From Nocardiopsis terrae (lineage in GTDB: Bacteria > Actinomycetota > Actinomycetes > Streptosporangiales > Streptosporangiaceae), in the NCBI RefSeq assembly GCF_014651695.1, contig NZ_BMXJ01000004.1, forward strand, positions 1 through 64,000: 64,000 nt of DNA, given 5' to 3'. Shown here piece by piece: positions 1 through 9,037 of this stretch. Position numbers and translations under genes: made by a program. A model generated the notes under the pieces. That model searched no databases. It was given only the letters and a program-made list of their open reading frames with translations, and was not told the origin of the DNA. The stretch's first letter is position 1. Each line of letters begins with the position of its first letter.

Positions 1-2747
1 TCTCCCCGACGGGGCGGTCCCGAGCCTTCGACGCCACCGCCGACGGATTCGTCCCCGGAGAAGGCGTCATCACCCTCCTGCTCAAACCCCTCCACCACGC
101 CCTACGCGACCACGACCACATCCACACCATCATCAAGGGCACCGCCGTCAACCACGGCGGACGCACCAGCGGACTCACCGTCCCCAACAGCACCGCACAA
201 CAACAAGTCATCACCGCCGCGCTCCGCGACGCCGACACCGACCCCGACACCATCACCCTGCTCGAAGCCCACGGCACCGGCACCCCCCTGGGCGACCCCA
301 TCGAAATCGAAGGCCTCACCCACGCCTACCGCCAACACACCCCACGCCACCAGTACTGCGCCATCGGCTCCATCAAAACCAACATCGGCCACCTCGAACC
401 CGCCGCCGGACTCGCCGGACTCGCCAAAATCATCCTGGCCATGCGCCACCACACCATCCCCCCCACACTCCACCTCCACCACCCCAACCCCAACATCAAC
501 TTCGAAACCACCCCCTTCTACACCACCACCCAACCCACCCCCTGGACCACAAACCCCCACACCCCCCGACGCGCCGGCCTCAGCGCCTTCGGCATGGGCG
601 GAGTCAACGCCCACATCATCCTCGAAGAACCCCCCAACGAGGCCGCCCAGGACTCGAAGCCGCTCGGGGAGTACCCGATCAGGGTCAGCGGCGCCACCGA
701 GGAGGCCGTGCGGGAACTCGCGCAGTCCTACGCGGAACGGATCGAGTCCTGCCGGAGCCCGGTCGAACTGGCGAACGTGTGCCACACCATCAACACCGGA
801 CGCGCCGAGCTGGGGTTCCAGACGGCCGTACTGGGCGAGGACGCCGCTTCGCTGGCCCGTGCCCTGCGCGAAGCAGCGGAGACCGGCGGCGCGATCGTGC
901 CGGCTGTCGGCCCGGCCGGGGGACCAAGCGCCACGGACCCGGACGCCGCCGTGCGACTGGCCCGTCGGGGGCACACGGGAATCGACTGGGCGGCCGTGTC
1001 CGCGCCCGGCGCGCGGGTCGTACCGGACGTTCCCTCCTACCCCTTCGCCCGACGGAGCTTCTGGTCGACCCGTGACCACGCCGTGGAGGTTCCCGCCCCG
1101 CGGGAGGCCGTCCCGGCGACGGTCACCACCGAAACACCCAGGGCGCTGCGCACCCGGTGGCGCCCCTCACCCGCCCCCACCGCCCCGCACGGTGCCGGCG
1201 GACGGGTCCGCCTCGTGTGCGAGGAGAGCGACCCGCTCGGCCGCGCCCTGCACGAGGAACTCCTCTCCGCGGGGTACACCGTCTCGACCCGGGCGTCCGA
1301 CACGGCCGCGCCCGTCCTGGTGGTCGTCGACCGCGGGTCGGAGGGGTTCTGGTCCGACCTGGGCGAGTGGACCCTCGCGCTGGCCCCGGGCCAGCGCCTG
1401 TCATGGATCGGCCGGGGGACGGCCGCGGTGACCCCAGGGGAACCGGCGAAGCTCGACCCCGGGGCCGCGGCGCGCGCGGCCGCGGTGCTGGCAGCCGCGG
1501 CCGAATCCCGCCTGACCGCCACCGCGACCGACCTGCTGCCGGACGCGGACCCGGCCGCTTCGGCGCGCGCGATCGTCGCCGACCTCGCGCGAGAGCAGGA
1601 GGGACCAGAGGCGGTGGCCGTGCGCGAGGGCGTCCAGTACCGACCCCACCGGGAGGCGCTCACCGAGCCCGCTCAGCTCCCCGACCTCTCGCAGGGTTTC
1701 GTGTTGGTCACCGGTGGTTCAGGGGGCGTGGGACGCCTGCTGGTGGGCCGGCTGGCGGAACTCGGTGCCCGGCGGGTGGGGATCATCGGCCGCAGAAGGC
1801 TGGACACGGCGGACCTGGCCGAGCTGTCCGACCTCGCCCCCTCCGCCGATGTGGCCTACCTGCCCTGCGACGTGACCGAGGAATCCGCGCTCAGGGCGGC
1901 CGTGCACGAATTCTCCCAGCGGTGGGGGCGCCTGACCGGAATCGTGCACGCCTCCGGGCGGGCACTGGCCTTCGGCTCACACCGCAGACGCGGCGCGGAG
2001 GAGGCCGCCCGGACCCTCTCCCCGAAGACGGCGGGCTCGGATCACGTCCTGGCCGTCGCACGGGAGCGGGAGGCCGCGTTCGTGGTCCTGGTCTCCTCGG
2101 TGGCCGGCGAGGACCCCGCGGCAGGACGGGGCCTGGTCGACTACGCCATGGCCAACGCCTACCAGCTCGGGCTGGCCGAACGGGCCGGGTCGGAGGCCGG
2201 TCCGACGGTGGTGACCGCACACGCTTGGCCCGACTGGTCCGGCGTGGGTCTGGAAGCGGACGCCTCCTTCTCGGCCACCGCGTCACTGAAGGTCCCCGAA
2301 GCCCTCGCCGGCTTCTCCGCCCACCTGTGTTCGGGCGGTCGGGTGTCCTTCCCGGGCCGCGCCTCCGCGGAGAAGCCCCCGGAACACTCCGCGCAGGCGC
2401 CGCCCGAGACCCGGAGCGCTGCGCACGCAACGGTAGGGGTGAGCGAGGGAACGGTCTCGCTGGTGCGTTCCTGCCTGTCCGAGCTGTTGGGTGAGGATCC
2501 CGGCGACCGGCCTGTCAGCGATATGGGGCTGGACTCACTGGCCATCGCCGACCTGGTGGCCCTACTGGAACGGCGCCACGGGCGCACTGTCGACCCCTCA
2601 GCCGTCATGCGGGCCCGAACGGTGGAGGACGTCGCCGCGCTCCTCGACGGTGGGGCGGCCCCCGAGGGAACCGCACCCGTCGAGAGGGATGCCTCCGCCG
2701 GATCGGCCTCCCTCAGCGCCCTACTGCGGCCCCTCGCGCGCAGATGA
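1..2747 (+). CDS. Modular type I polyketide synthase, AT-less KS-KR-ACP module (5' end outside window)
   Basis: Polyketide chain-extension protein; the frame is open from base 3, so the start lies upstream. The C-terminal half of a ketosynthase comes first: HGTGTPLGDP (catalytic His codon 270) and NIGHLEPAAG (His codon 390). A KS-AT linker follows (about 640-880), then directly a post-AT linker (IDWAAV, SYPFARRSFW, about 980-1060). No acyltransferase lies between them. A ketoreductase spans about 1080-2330 (GGSGGVG at 1710, VSSVAG, catalytic Tyr codon 2142). A carrier protein spans about 2440-2660, with the phosphopantetheine Ser in GLDSL (codon 2535). An AT in trans must load malonate; the only AT seen is in the next protein. 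The KS tail has extreme C-rich codon use and is an exact copy of part of the next gene. Product chemistry is not inferable from this fragment. Confidence 0.93.
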   Translation, partial: SPTGRSRAFDATADGFVPGEGVITLLLKPLHHALRDHDHIHTIIKGTAVNHGGRTSGLTVPNSTAQQQVITAALRDADTDPDTITLLEAHGTGTPLGDPIEIEGLTHAYRQHTPRHQYCAIGSIKTNIGHLEPAAGLAGLAKIILAMRHHTIPPTLHLHHPNPNINFETTPFYTTTQPTPWTTNPHTPRRAGLSAFGMGGVNAHIILEEPPNEAAQDSKPLGEYPIRVSGATEEAVRELAQSYAERIESCRSPVELANVCHTINTGRAELGFQTAVLGEDAASLARALREAAETGGAIVPAVGPAGGPSATDPDAAVRLARRGHTGIDWAAVSAPGARVVPDVPSYPFARRSFWSTRDHAVEVPAPREAVPATVTTETPRALRTRWRPSPAPTAPHGAGGRVRLVCEESDPLGRALHEELLSAGYTVSTRASDTAAPVLVVVDRGSEGFWSDLGEWTLALAPGQRLSWIGRGTAAVTPGEPAKLDPGAAARAAAVLAAAAESRLTATATDLLPDADPAASARAIVADLAREQEGPEAVAVREGVQYRPHREALTEPAQLPDLSQGFVLVTGGSGGVGRLLVGRLAELGARRVGIIGRRRLDTADLAELSDLAPSADVAYLPCDVTEESALRAAVHEFSQRWGRLTGIVHASGRALAFGSHRRRGAEEAARTLSPKTAGSDHVLAVAREREAAFVVLVSSVAGEDPAAGRGLVDYAMANAYQLGLAERAGSEAGPTVVTAHAWPDWSGVGLEADASFSATASLKVPEALAGFSAHLCSGGRVSFPGRASAEKPPEHSAQAPPETRSAAHATVGVSEGTVSLVRSCLSELLGEDPGDRPVSDMGLDSLAIADLVALLERRHGRTVDPSAVMRARTVEDVAALLDGGAAPEGTAPVERDASAGSASLSALLRPLARR
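228..636 (+). repeat. Exact 409-bp direct repeat in KS coding sequence (copy 1; GRINS-like)
   Basis: Identical to 7097-7505 as far as I can align by eye, at a constant offset of 6869. A second matching block (119-170 versus 6988-7039) lies just upstream, separated by a divergent stretch. The repeat encodes the KS C-terminal half from before HGTGT to the EEPP linker. The coding strand is rich in C and poor in G. This matches the genetic repeats of intense nucleotide skew (GRINS) known from assembly-line PKS genes. Confidence 0.9.
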
Positions 2748-2776
2748 TCCCAGACGCCCGACAAAGGAGGAGCCCC

Positions 2777-5700
2777 ATGACGGCAGCAGGAGAGGTTTCC
2801 GGTGGAAGCACCGACACGAACGGCGACGTAGCGGTCATCGGGATGGCGCTGCGCCTTCCCGGAGCCGAAGACGTCGAGGACCTGGGCTGGCTCCTGTCAG
2901 GGGACCGGCACGAAGTGGGCCCTGTGCCTCCCGGCCGGTGGGCCCGGGGCCTGTACCCGGAAGCGACCGGGCAGGGTGCCTTCCTCCAGGGCGCCTACTG
3001 CTTCGACCACACCAGGTTCGGGCTGACCGCCGAGCAGGCCCGGCGGCTGGACCCCCAGCACAGGATGATGATGGAGGTCGGTGCGCTGGCCATGGAGGAG
3101 GCCGGACTGCTGGTGGAAGGCTCGCGGCGGCGCACCGGGGTCTTCGTCGGAAGCCGGATGAACTCCTACGGCTTCGAGAAGGGCAGGTCCGAGGACGAGG
3201 GCCGGGGGCCGGAGCGCGCCGCGGCGCTCTGGGGCCGCTCCCAGAACTTCGCCGCCGCCTGGCTGTCGGACCGGCTCGACCTGCGCGGCCCCAGTCTGGT
3301 CGTGGACACCGCGTGCTCGTCGTCGCTCACCGCGGTCTGGCTGGCCTGTCAGAGCCTGAGCTCCGGCGCGTGCTCGACCGCCCTGGTCGGGGGCGTGGAC
3401 CTGTTGGTCGATCCGCTGACCCTGACCATGCTCACCAACGCTGAAGCGCTCTCCCCCGAAAGCCGCTGCCGGACCTTCGACGAACGCGCCGACGGCTACG
3501 TGCCGGGCGAAGGGGCCGTGGCTCTGGTCCTCAAACCCCTACGCGAGGCACTCGCCGACGGTGACCCCGTACTGGCCTCGATCGTGGGAGCCGCGGTCAA
3601 CAACGACGGGAGGACCATGGGGGTGACCACCCCCAACCTGGACGCCCAGGTTGAACTGCTCTCCGAGGTGTACTCCCGGGTGGACGCGTCGACCGTCGGT
3701 TACGTGGAGGCCCACGGCACCGGGACCGCGATAGGCGATCCCATCGAGGTGCGGGCCCTGAGCGAGGTGTTCGGCCGGGCCGGGGCCGGACCGGAGTCGG
3801 TGGCACTGGGCTCGCTCAAACGCCGGACAGGACACCTGCACTCAGCCGCGGGGCTGGCCGGTCTGGCCAAGGCCGTTCACATCGTGCGCTCCGGCAGGGT
3901 TCCGCCCACCGCGGTGGAACGGCCCAACCCCCGGCTGCGGCTGGAGGGCAGCCCCTTCCACCTGCCCGAGCAGGAGTCCGTCTGGACCCTGGAGGGTCCG
4001 CGCCGCGCAGCGGTGAGCGGATTCGGTTTCGGCGGCACCAACGCGCACGTGGTGGTGGAGGCTCCCCCGGAGCGGCCCGGTCCCGTGGCCGGGCCCCCGT
4101 CCCTCGTACTGCCCCTGTCCGCCGACACGCCCGAGGGACTGCGCGAGCTGGCCGCACAGTGGCTGGAGCTGCTGGAGACACAGGAGGGCTCCGCCGCCGA
4201 CCTGTGCGCGACGGCCCAGCTGAGGCGTCCGCACAGAGCCGTACGGGCGCTGGTGAGAGGCGGGGACGCCACCGCCCTGGCCCTGGCCCTGCGCGCCCGG
4301 CTGCTCAGCCCGGACTTCGCCGAACCCCTCCCGCACGGGACCGTGAAAGCGGGCTGGGGGGCCTCGGCCATGGACTCCCCTCCCCCCTGGCTGCCGGCGC
4401 TGTGCGCGGCCTACCGGCCGGTGGAGGAGGTCACGGCCCGCTTCGAGGAGGCGACCGGACTGGGACGGTCCGAGTTCAGCGGTCAACTCCTGGAGTTGTG
4501 CACGGGAGTAGCCGTCACCACCGCTCTGCGCGAAGCCGGGTTGGACGCGGAGTCGGTGGCCCTGCCCCCGGAGTGGGGCCCGGTCGCCGCCCACGTGTGG
4601 GAGGGGACGCCCCTGGAACAGGCGTTGGCCGAGGTGCTCGCGAGCAGACCGGGCGAACCCGAGCCCCCGGAGGGGACGGATCTCCGGGCACGCCTGTCGG
4701 CCCCCGGTGCCGACCCCGTCGAGGTCCTGGAGGCCGTCGTCGGCGAGTTCTTCGAGCGGGGGCACCGAATCGACTGGGAGAGGCGCCGCGGCGGCCTGCC
4801 CTGGGTTCCTCGCGGCCTGCCCAGGGAACAACCGCAGGGACCCACCCTGGACCTGGCCGAACAGCACCGCTCCGCCGAACCCGGAGGGCAGCTGCGGACA
4901 GAGCCCGGCCCGGGTTCCGCCTTCTCCTTCTCACGCGTGTTCGGTCCGGGTGAGGACCCCATCGCCCAGCACTGGGTCCACGGCGACTCCATGCTTCCGG
5001 GGGTCGGCTGGTTCGACTTCCTACGCGAGGGTGTCCAGGCTGCCGGAGGCCGCTTCAACGGGGTGGACGACGTCGTCTTCCACCGCCCGCTCATCCCCTC
5101 CGGGGCACACGAGGTGAGGGCCTCCGTCGAGGCCGACCGGCGCTTCACGGTGCGGGGAGAGGACGGTTCGCTCCTGGTCACCGGTCTCCTGGCCGACGCC
5201 GAGGAGTCGGACCGGGAGGGCGAACCGCTGGCCGAACTGCTCGCCGAGTGCTCCTCGCTCCGCTCGGGTTCGACGGTCTACCGGTGGCTGCGCAGGATCG
5301 GTTACCGCCACGGCCGCTACTACCGCAATGTCTCGTGGGTGGCGGCCCGCCCGGGGGGCACCCTGGCCAGGGTCGAGGGGGGAAGGCAGAAGGGGCTCAA
5401 CCGGGAGGGGACGGTCCTGTACCCGGGCCTGCTCGACAGCGTGACGATCGTCGCCATCTCCCCGGAGAACCCGGTCTTCGGCAGTGAGGACTCCTCCGCC
5501 TTCATCCCCCTGTCGATCGGGCGGATGCGGGTGTTCGGCTCCATGGACGAGGCGGCCTTCGTCCGCACCGACGTCGCCTTCTGGAACGAGGAGGCGTGCC
5601 GGTGCACGCAGGTGGTGACCGATGCACGGGGCATCGTGCTCCTGACCCTGGAGGACATCACCGCCAAGAGGGTCGCGGTCGACGCCTTCACCGGGGACGG

Positions 5701-8700
5701 CGCCCGCACGAAACCGGTCTCCGCTCCCGGAGCGGAGACCGCGCCCAAGCCCCCGCCGCCCCCGCGGCAAGCGCCGGCCACGGGGGCGGCAGGGGTGTCG
5801 GGAGCCACGGCCTCCCGGGCCCTGGCCTGGTTCCTGGCCGTCACCGGTATCCCCGAGGAGGAGGCGGACACCGAGTTCATGTCGGCGGGCTTCGACTCGG
5901 CGGGCCTGGTCGAACTCAGCGACCGGCTCTCCACCGAGTACGGCCTGGACCTCTACCCCACCGAGTTCTTCGAGTTCCCCACTCCCGCGGCCTTCGCCGA
6001 GAACCTCGCCGAACAGCAGCCCGGGGCGGTCGCGGGTCTCGGGGTGCCGGAAGGCCCGCAGACCCGGGAAGTCCCTCCGTCGCCCGCCGGTTCCCCGTCG
6101 GAGGCCTCCGACGGGGAACCCGACCCCGGCGATCCGCCCGCCGACACCGCGGAGCCGTCACCGCGCCCGCCCCACACCGACCGGGGGTCCTCAGCGGCCA
6201 GCGGAGTGACCGCCCCGGGGACACCGGGGGAGGAGGCGTCCCCGACCCCGGACGGGAGCGGGACCACGGTCGCCGTGACCGGTATGGCACTGACGCTGCC
6301 CTGCGGGGAGGACATGGAGGACCTGTGGAAACTGCTGAGTGAGGGACGGGTGAGCGTCGGCCCGCTCCCCCGTACGCGCGAAGGCGGGGACTTCGGCGGT
6401 GAGCTCCCCCGCGCGTCCTTCCTGGAGCGGGTCGACCTCTTCGACCCGGCGCCCTTCCGCATATCACCGCGGGAGGCGCCGCTGATCGACCCGCAGGCAC
6501 GACTGCTGTACGAGACCGTGTGGCGGGCCCTGGAGGACGCCGGATGGATGGGAGAGCGGTCCCGGGGCAGTCGGACCGGCCTGTGGGTGGCCTACAGCCA
6601 CGACCACTACCACGAGGAGCGCCAGCGCGCGGGAGTCGCGCAGGGGCGGGGCCTGGGCCTGGAGGCGATGATCCCCAACCGCCTGTCCCACGTGATGGAC
6701 TGGACCGGACCGAGCGTTCTGGTCAACACCCTGTGTTCGTCCTCGCTGGTGGCCCTGCACCAGGCGGTGCGGCACCTGCGCTCAGGGGAGATCGACACGG
6801 CGGTGGTCGCGGGCGTGCACGCGGGGATCTGCCCGGAGTACTTCAGTTCGATGCGCGAACTCGGGGCCCTGTCCCCCTCGGGCCTGTGCCGGACCTTCGA
6901 CGCCACCGCCGACGGAATGGTGCCCGGAGAGGGATCGCTGGCGGTCGTACTCAGACGGACCGACGACGCCCTGGGCGAGCGCGAGCGCATCCACACCATC
7001 ATCAAGGGCACCGCCGTCAACCACGGCGGACGCACCAGCCGCTACTCGGCGCCCAGCCCCCGGGGACAGCGGGAGGTCATCGCCGCGGCGCTCCGTGACG
7101 CCGACACCGACCCCGACACCATCACCCTGCTCGAAGCCCACGGCACCGGCACCCCCCTGGGCGACCCCATCGAAATCGAAGGCCTCACCCACGCCTACCG
7201 CCAACACACCCCACGCCACCAGTACTGCGCCATCGGCTCCATCAAAACCAACATCGGCCACCTCGAACCCGCCGCCGGACTCGCCGGACTCGCCAAAATC
7301 ATCCTGGCCATGCGCCACCACACCATCCCCCCCACACTCCACCTCCACCACCCCAACCCCAACATCAACTTCGAAACCACCCCCTTCTACACCACCACCC
7401 AACCCACCCCCTGGACCACAAACCCCCACACCCCCCGACGCGCCGGCCTCAGCGCCTTCGGCATGGGCGGAGTCAACGCCCACATCATCCTCGAAGAACC
7501 CCCCACACCACCCCCCACCACACCACTGCCCCAACAAGCCCACCTCCTCAAGATCACCGCACCCAACGAAACCGCACTCCGCCAACTCGCCACGGACTAC
7601 GCGGACGCGGTGAGCGGGAGGGACCGGGGAACAGCCGCCGGAGCACAGGAGGAGGGGGCACAGGCCTCCGAGCGGGCGAACGGGATCAGGCACAGCAGCG
7701 ACCTGGCGGACTTCGCCTACACGGTGAACACCGCGCGCCCGTCGTACCGGCACCGCGCGGTGGTGGTCACCGACCAGGAGCACGTGGAGCAGGACCTGCG
7801 CGCCGTGGTGTCGGGGGAAACCCCCATCACCACCACACACAACCAACCCCCACCCACCGCCTTCATCTACACCGGCCAAGGCTCACAACACCCCAACATG
7901 GGCCACACCCTCTACACCACCGAACCCACCTACCAACACACCATCAACCACTGCGAACACCTCCTCCAACCCCACACCACCACCCCCCTCACCCAACTCC
8001 TCTACGGCAACCAACAACACCTCCTCAACCACACCCAACACGCACAAATCGCCATCGTCACCACCCAAGTCGCCCTCACCACCCTCCTCAACCACTGGGG
8101 CATCCACCCCCACATGGCCATCGGCCACAGCCTCGGAGAACTCACCGCCGCCTGGGCCTGCGGCACCCTCACCCTCCCCGACCTCCTCCACCTCACCGCC
8201 ACCCGCGCCCACCACATGCAACAACAACCCACCACCGGCACCATGGCCACCATCACCGGCCCCACCCAAGACACCACCCAACTCCTCCACCACCACCCCA
8301 CCATCGAAATCGCCGCCTACAACTCCCCCACCCACACCACCATCACCGGCCCCACCCCCCACATCACCCAACTCGTCCAACAACTCGGCCCCACCAAAGC
8401 CCACCTCCTCAACGTCTCCCACGCCTTCCACTCCGCCCACATGGACGGCGCCCTCACCCCCTTCACCAACACCCTCACCACCACCCCCCTCACCCCACCC
8501 CACACCCCCCTCATCAACGGACTCACCGGCACCTGGCACACCCCCACCACCGCCACCAACCCCACCACCTGGGCCCACCAAATCCGCCAACCCGTCCACT
8601 TCCACACCGGCATCACCCACCTCCACCACCACGGCGCACGCCACTACTGGGAAATCGGCCCCCAACCCCACCTCACCCCCCACGCCCGCACCACCCTCAA

Positions 8701-9037
8701 CGACCCCACCACCCACTGGCACACCACCCTCCGCAAAAACCAACCGGAACAGCGAAACCTTCTGGCAGAGGTCGCCAAGTACCACCGCGCTTCGGGAGAA
8801 GAATTGAACTGGGCCGCACTCCACGAGGGGAAAGGCGATAGCCTGACCCGCGTCCCGGGGCACCCTCTGGAACGGAGAAGTTTCTGGATCTCCGCCCCCC
8901 AGAGGCACGAAGGCCCCGTTTCCAGTGGTGGCACCGACAGCGCCCCAGGCTCTCGCGAACTCCCTTCCGGGAACTTCCGAAGCCACCCGCTCCTCGGTGA
9001 CCTCAAAACCCCAGAGGGAGACGACCATGTCCAGTGA
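2777..9037 (+). CDS. Modular type I polyketide synthase: KS-(eroded AT)-DH-ACP-KS-AT, ending in a truncated DH
   Basis: A 2086-residue multienzyme. The ATG at 2777 is chosen over the one at 2744 because AAAGGAGG lies just upstream. Domains: KS1 residues about 17-430 (Cys180 in DTACSSSL, His313, His353); an AT-like stretch about 440-680 without GHSxG, probably a dead AT remnant; DH about 700-960 (His732 in HxxxGxxxxP, Asp887 in LLDS); ACP about 1000-1090 (Ser1041 in GFDS); KS2 about 1164-1580 (Cys1320 in NTLCSSSL, His1455, His1495); AT about 1695-1990 (Ser1785 in GHSLGE, His1882 in HAFH, a malonyl-CoA signature). The last 17 residues start with HPLLG, the normal first strand of a DH domain, and then stop. 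The rest of that DH is at the start of the protein encoded from 10145. KS2 and AT have skewed, nearly G-free wobble positions. The stop overlaps the next gene by 11 bp. Confidence 0.94.
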   Translation: MTAAGEVSGGSTDTNGDVAVIGMALRLPGAEDVEDLGWLLSGDRHEVGPVPPGRWARGLYPEATGQGAFLQGAYCFDHTRFGLTAEQARRLDPQHRMMMEVGALAMEEAGLLVEGSRRRTGVFVGSRMNSYGFEKGRSEDEGRGPERAAALWGRSQNFAAAWLSDRLDLRGPSLVVDTACSSSLTAVWLACQSLSSGACSTALVGGVDLLVDPLTLTMLTNAEALSPESRCRTFDERADGYVPGEGAVALVLKPLREALADGDPVLASIVGAAVNNDGRTMGVTTPNLDAQVELLSEVYSRVDASTVGYVEAHGTGTAIGDPIEVRALSEVFGRAGAGPESVALGSLKRRTGHLHSAAGLAGLAKAVHIVRSGRVPPTAVERPNPRLRLEGSPFHLPEQESVWTLEGPRRAAVSGFGFGGTNAHVVVEAPPERPGPVAGPPSLVLPLSADTPEGLRELAAQWLELLETQEGSAADLCATAQLRRPHRAVRALVRGGDATALALALRARLLSPDFAEPLPHGTVKAGWGASAMDSPPPWLPALCAAYRPVEEVTARFEEATGLGRSEFSGQLLELCTGVAVTTALREAGLDAESVALPPEWGPVAAHVWEGTPLEQALAEVLASRPGEPEPPEGTDLRARLSAPGADPVEVLEAVVGEFFERGHRIDWERRRGGLPWVPRGLPREQPQGPTLDLAEQHRSAEPGGQLRTEPGPGSAFSFSRVFGPGEDPIAQHWVHGDSMLPGVGWFDFLREGVQAAGGRFNGVDDVVFHRPLIPSGAHEVRASVEADRRFTVRGEDGSLLVTGLLADAEESDREGEPLAELLAECSSLRSGSTVYRWLRRIGYRHGRYYRNVSWVAARPGGTLARVEGGRQKGLNREGTVLYPGLLDSVTIVAISPENPVFGSEDSSAFIPLSIGRMRVFGSMDEAAFVRTDVAFWNEEACRCTQVVTDARGIVLLTLEDITAKRVAVDAFTGDGARTKPVSAPGAETAPKPPPPPRQAPATGAAGVSGATASRALAWFLAVTGIPEEEADTEFMSAGFDSAGLVELSDRLSTEYGLDLYPTEFFEFPTPAAFAENLAEQQPGAVAGLGVPEGPQTREVPPSPAGSPSEASDGEPDPGDPPADTAEPSPRPPHTDRGSSAASGVTAPGTPGEEASPTPDGSGTTVAVTGMALTLPCGEDMEDLWKLLSEGRVSVGPLPRTREGGDFGGELPRASFLERVDLFDPAPFRISPREAPLIDPQARLLYETVWRALEDAGWMGERSRGSRTGLWVAYSHDHYHEERQRAGVAQGRGLGLEAMIPNRLSHVMDWTGPSVLVNTLCSSSLVALHQAVRHLRSGEIDTAVVAGVHAGICPEYFSSMRELGALSPSGLCRTFDATADGMVPGEGSLAVVLRRTDDALGERERIHTIIKGTAVNHGGRTSRYSAPSPRGQREVIAAALRDADTDPDTITLLEAHGTGTPLGDPIEIEGLTHAYRQHTPRHQYCAIGSIKTNIGHLEPAAGLAGLAKIILAMRHHTIPPTLHLHHPNPNINFETTPFYTTTQPTPWTTNPHTPRRAGLSAFGMGGVNAHIILEEPPTPPPTTPLPQQAHLLKITAPNETALRQLATDYADAVSGRDRGTAAGAQEEGAQASERANGIRHSSDLADFAYTVNTARPSYRHRAVVVTDQEHVEQDLRAVVSGETPITTTHNQPPPTAFIYTGQGSQHPNMGHTLYTTEPTYQHTINHCEHLLQPHTTTPLTQLLYGNQQHLLNHTQHAQIAIVTTQVALTTLLNHWGIHPHMAIGHSLGELTAAWACGTLTLPDLLHLTATRAHHMQQQPTTGTMATITGPTQDTTQLLHHHPTIEIAAYNSPTHTTITGPTPHITQLVQQLGPTKAHLLNVSHAFHSAHMDGALTPFTNTLTTTPLTPPHTPLINGLTGTWHTPTTATNPTTWAHQIRQPVHFHTGITHLHHHGARHYWEIGPQPHLTPHARTTLNDPTTHWHTTLRKNQPEQRNLLAEVAKYHRASGEELNWAALHEGKGDSLTRVPGHPLERRSFWISAPQRHEGPVSSGGTDSAPGSRELPSGNFRSHPLLGDLKTPEGDDHVQ
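6988..7505 (+). repeat. C-rich skewed KS segment containing copy 2 of the 409-bp repeat (GRINS-like)
   Basis: Within KS2, codon use switches abruptly near 6988 from normal GC-rich usage to a C-dominated pattern. Bases 7097-7505 repeat 228-636 exactly. The KS is therefore a mosaic of a unique N-terminal half and a shared C-terminal half, as expected if repeat-driven gene conversion or recombination homogenised the modules. Confidence 0.88.
7800..8745 (+). repeat. Intensely skewed AT-coding tract (GRINS-like)
   Basis: The AT domain is encoded almost entirely by NNC and NNA codons in CAC/ACC-rich strings. Bases 8461-8520, for example, contain only two G residues. Usage returns to normal on both sides (before about 7800 and after about 8745). 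The encoded AT keeps its catalytic motifs, so the skew reflects nucleotide-level recoding rather than decay. Confidence 0.8.

Noticed and set aside
6782..7879. Minus-strand Gly/Val-rich frame opposite KS2
   Set aside because: Same artefact of the skewed repeat; a near-identical partial frame occurs opposite copy 1 at the window start.
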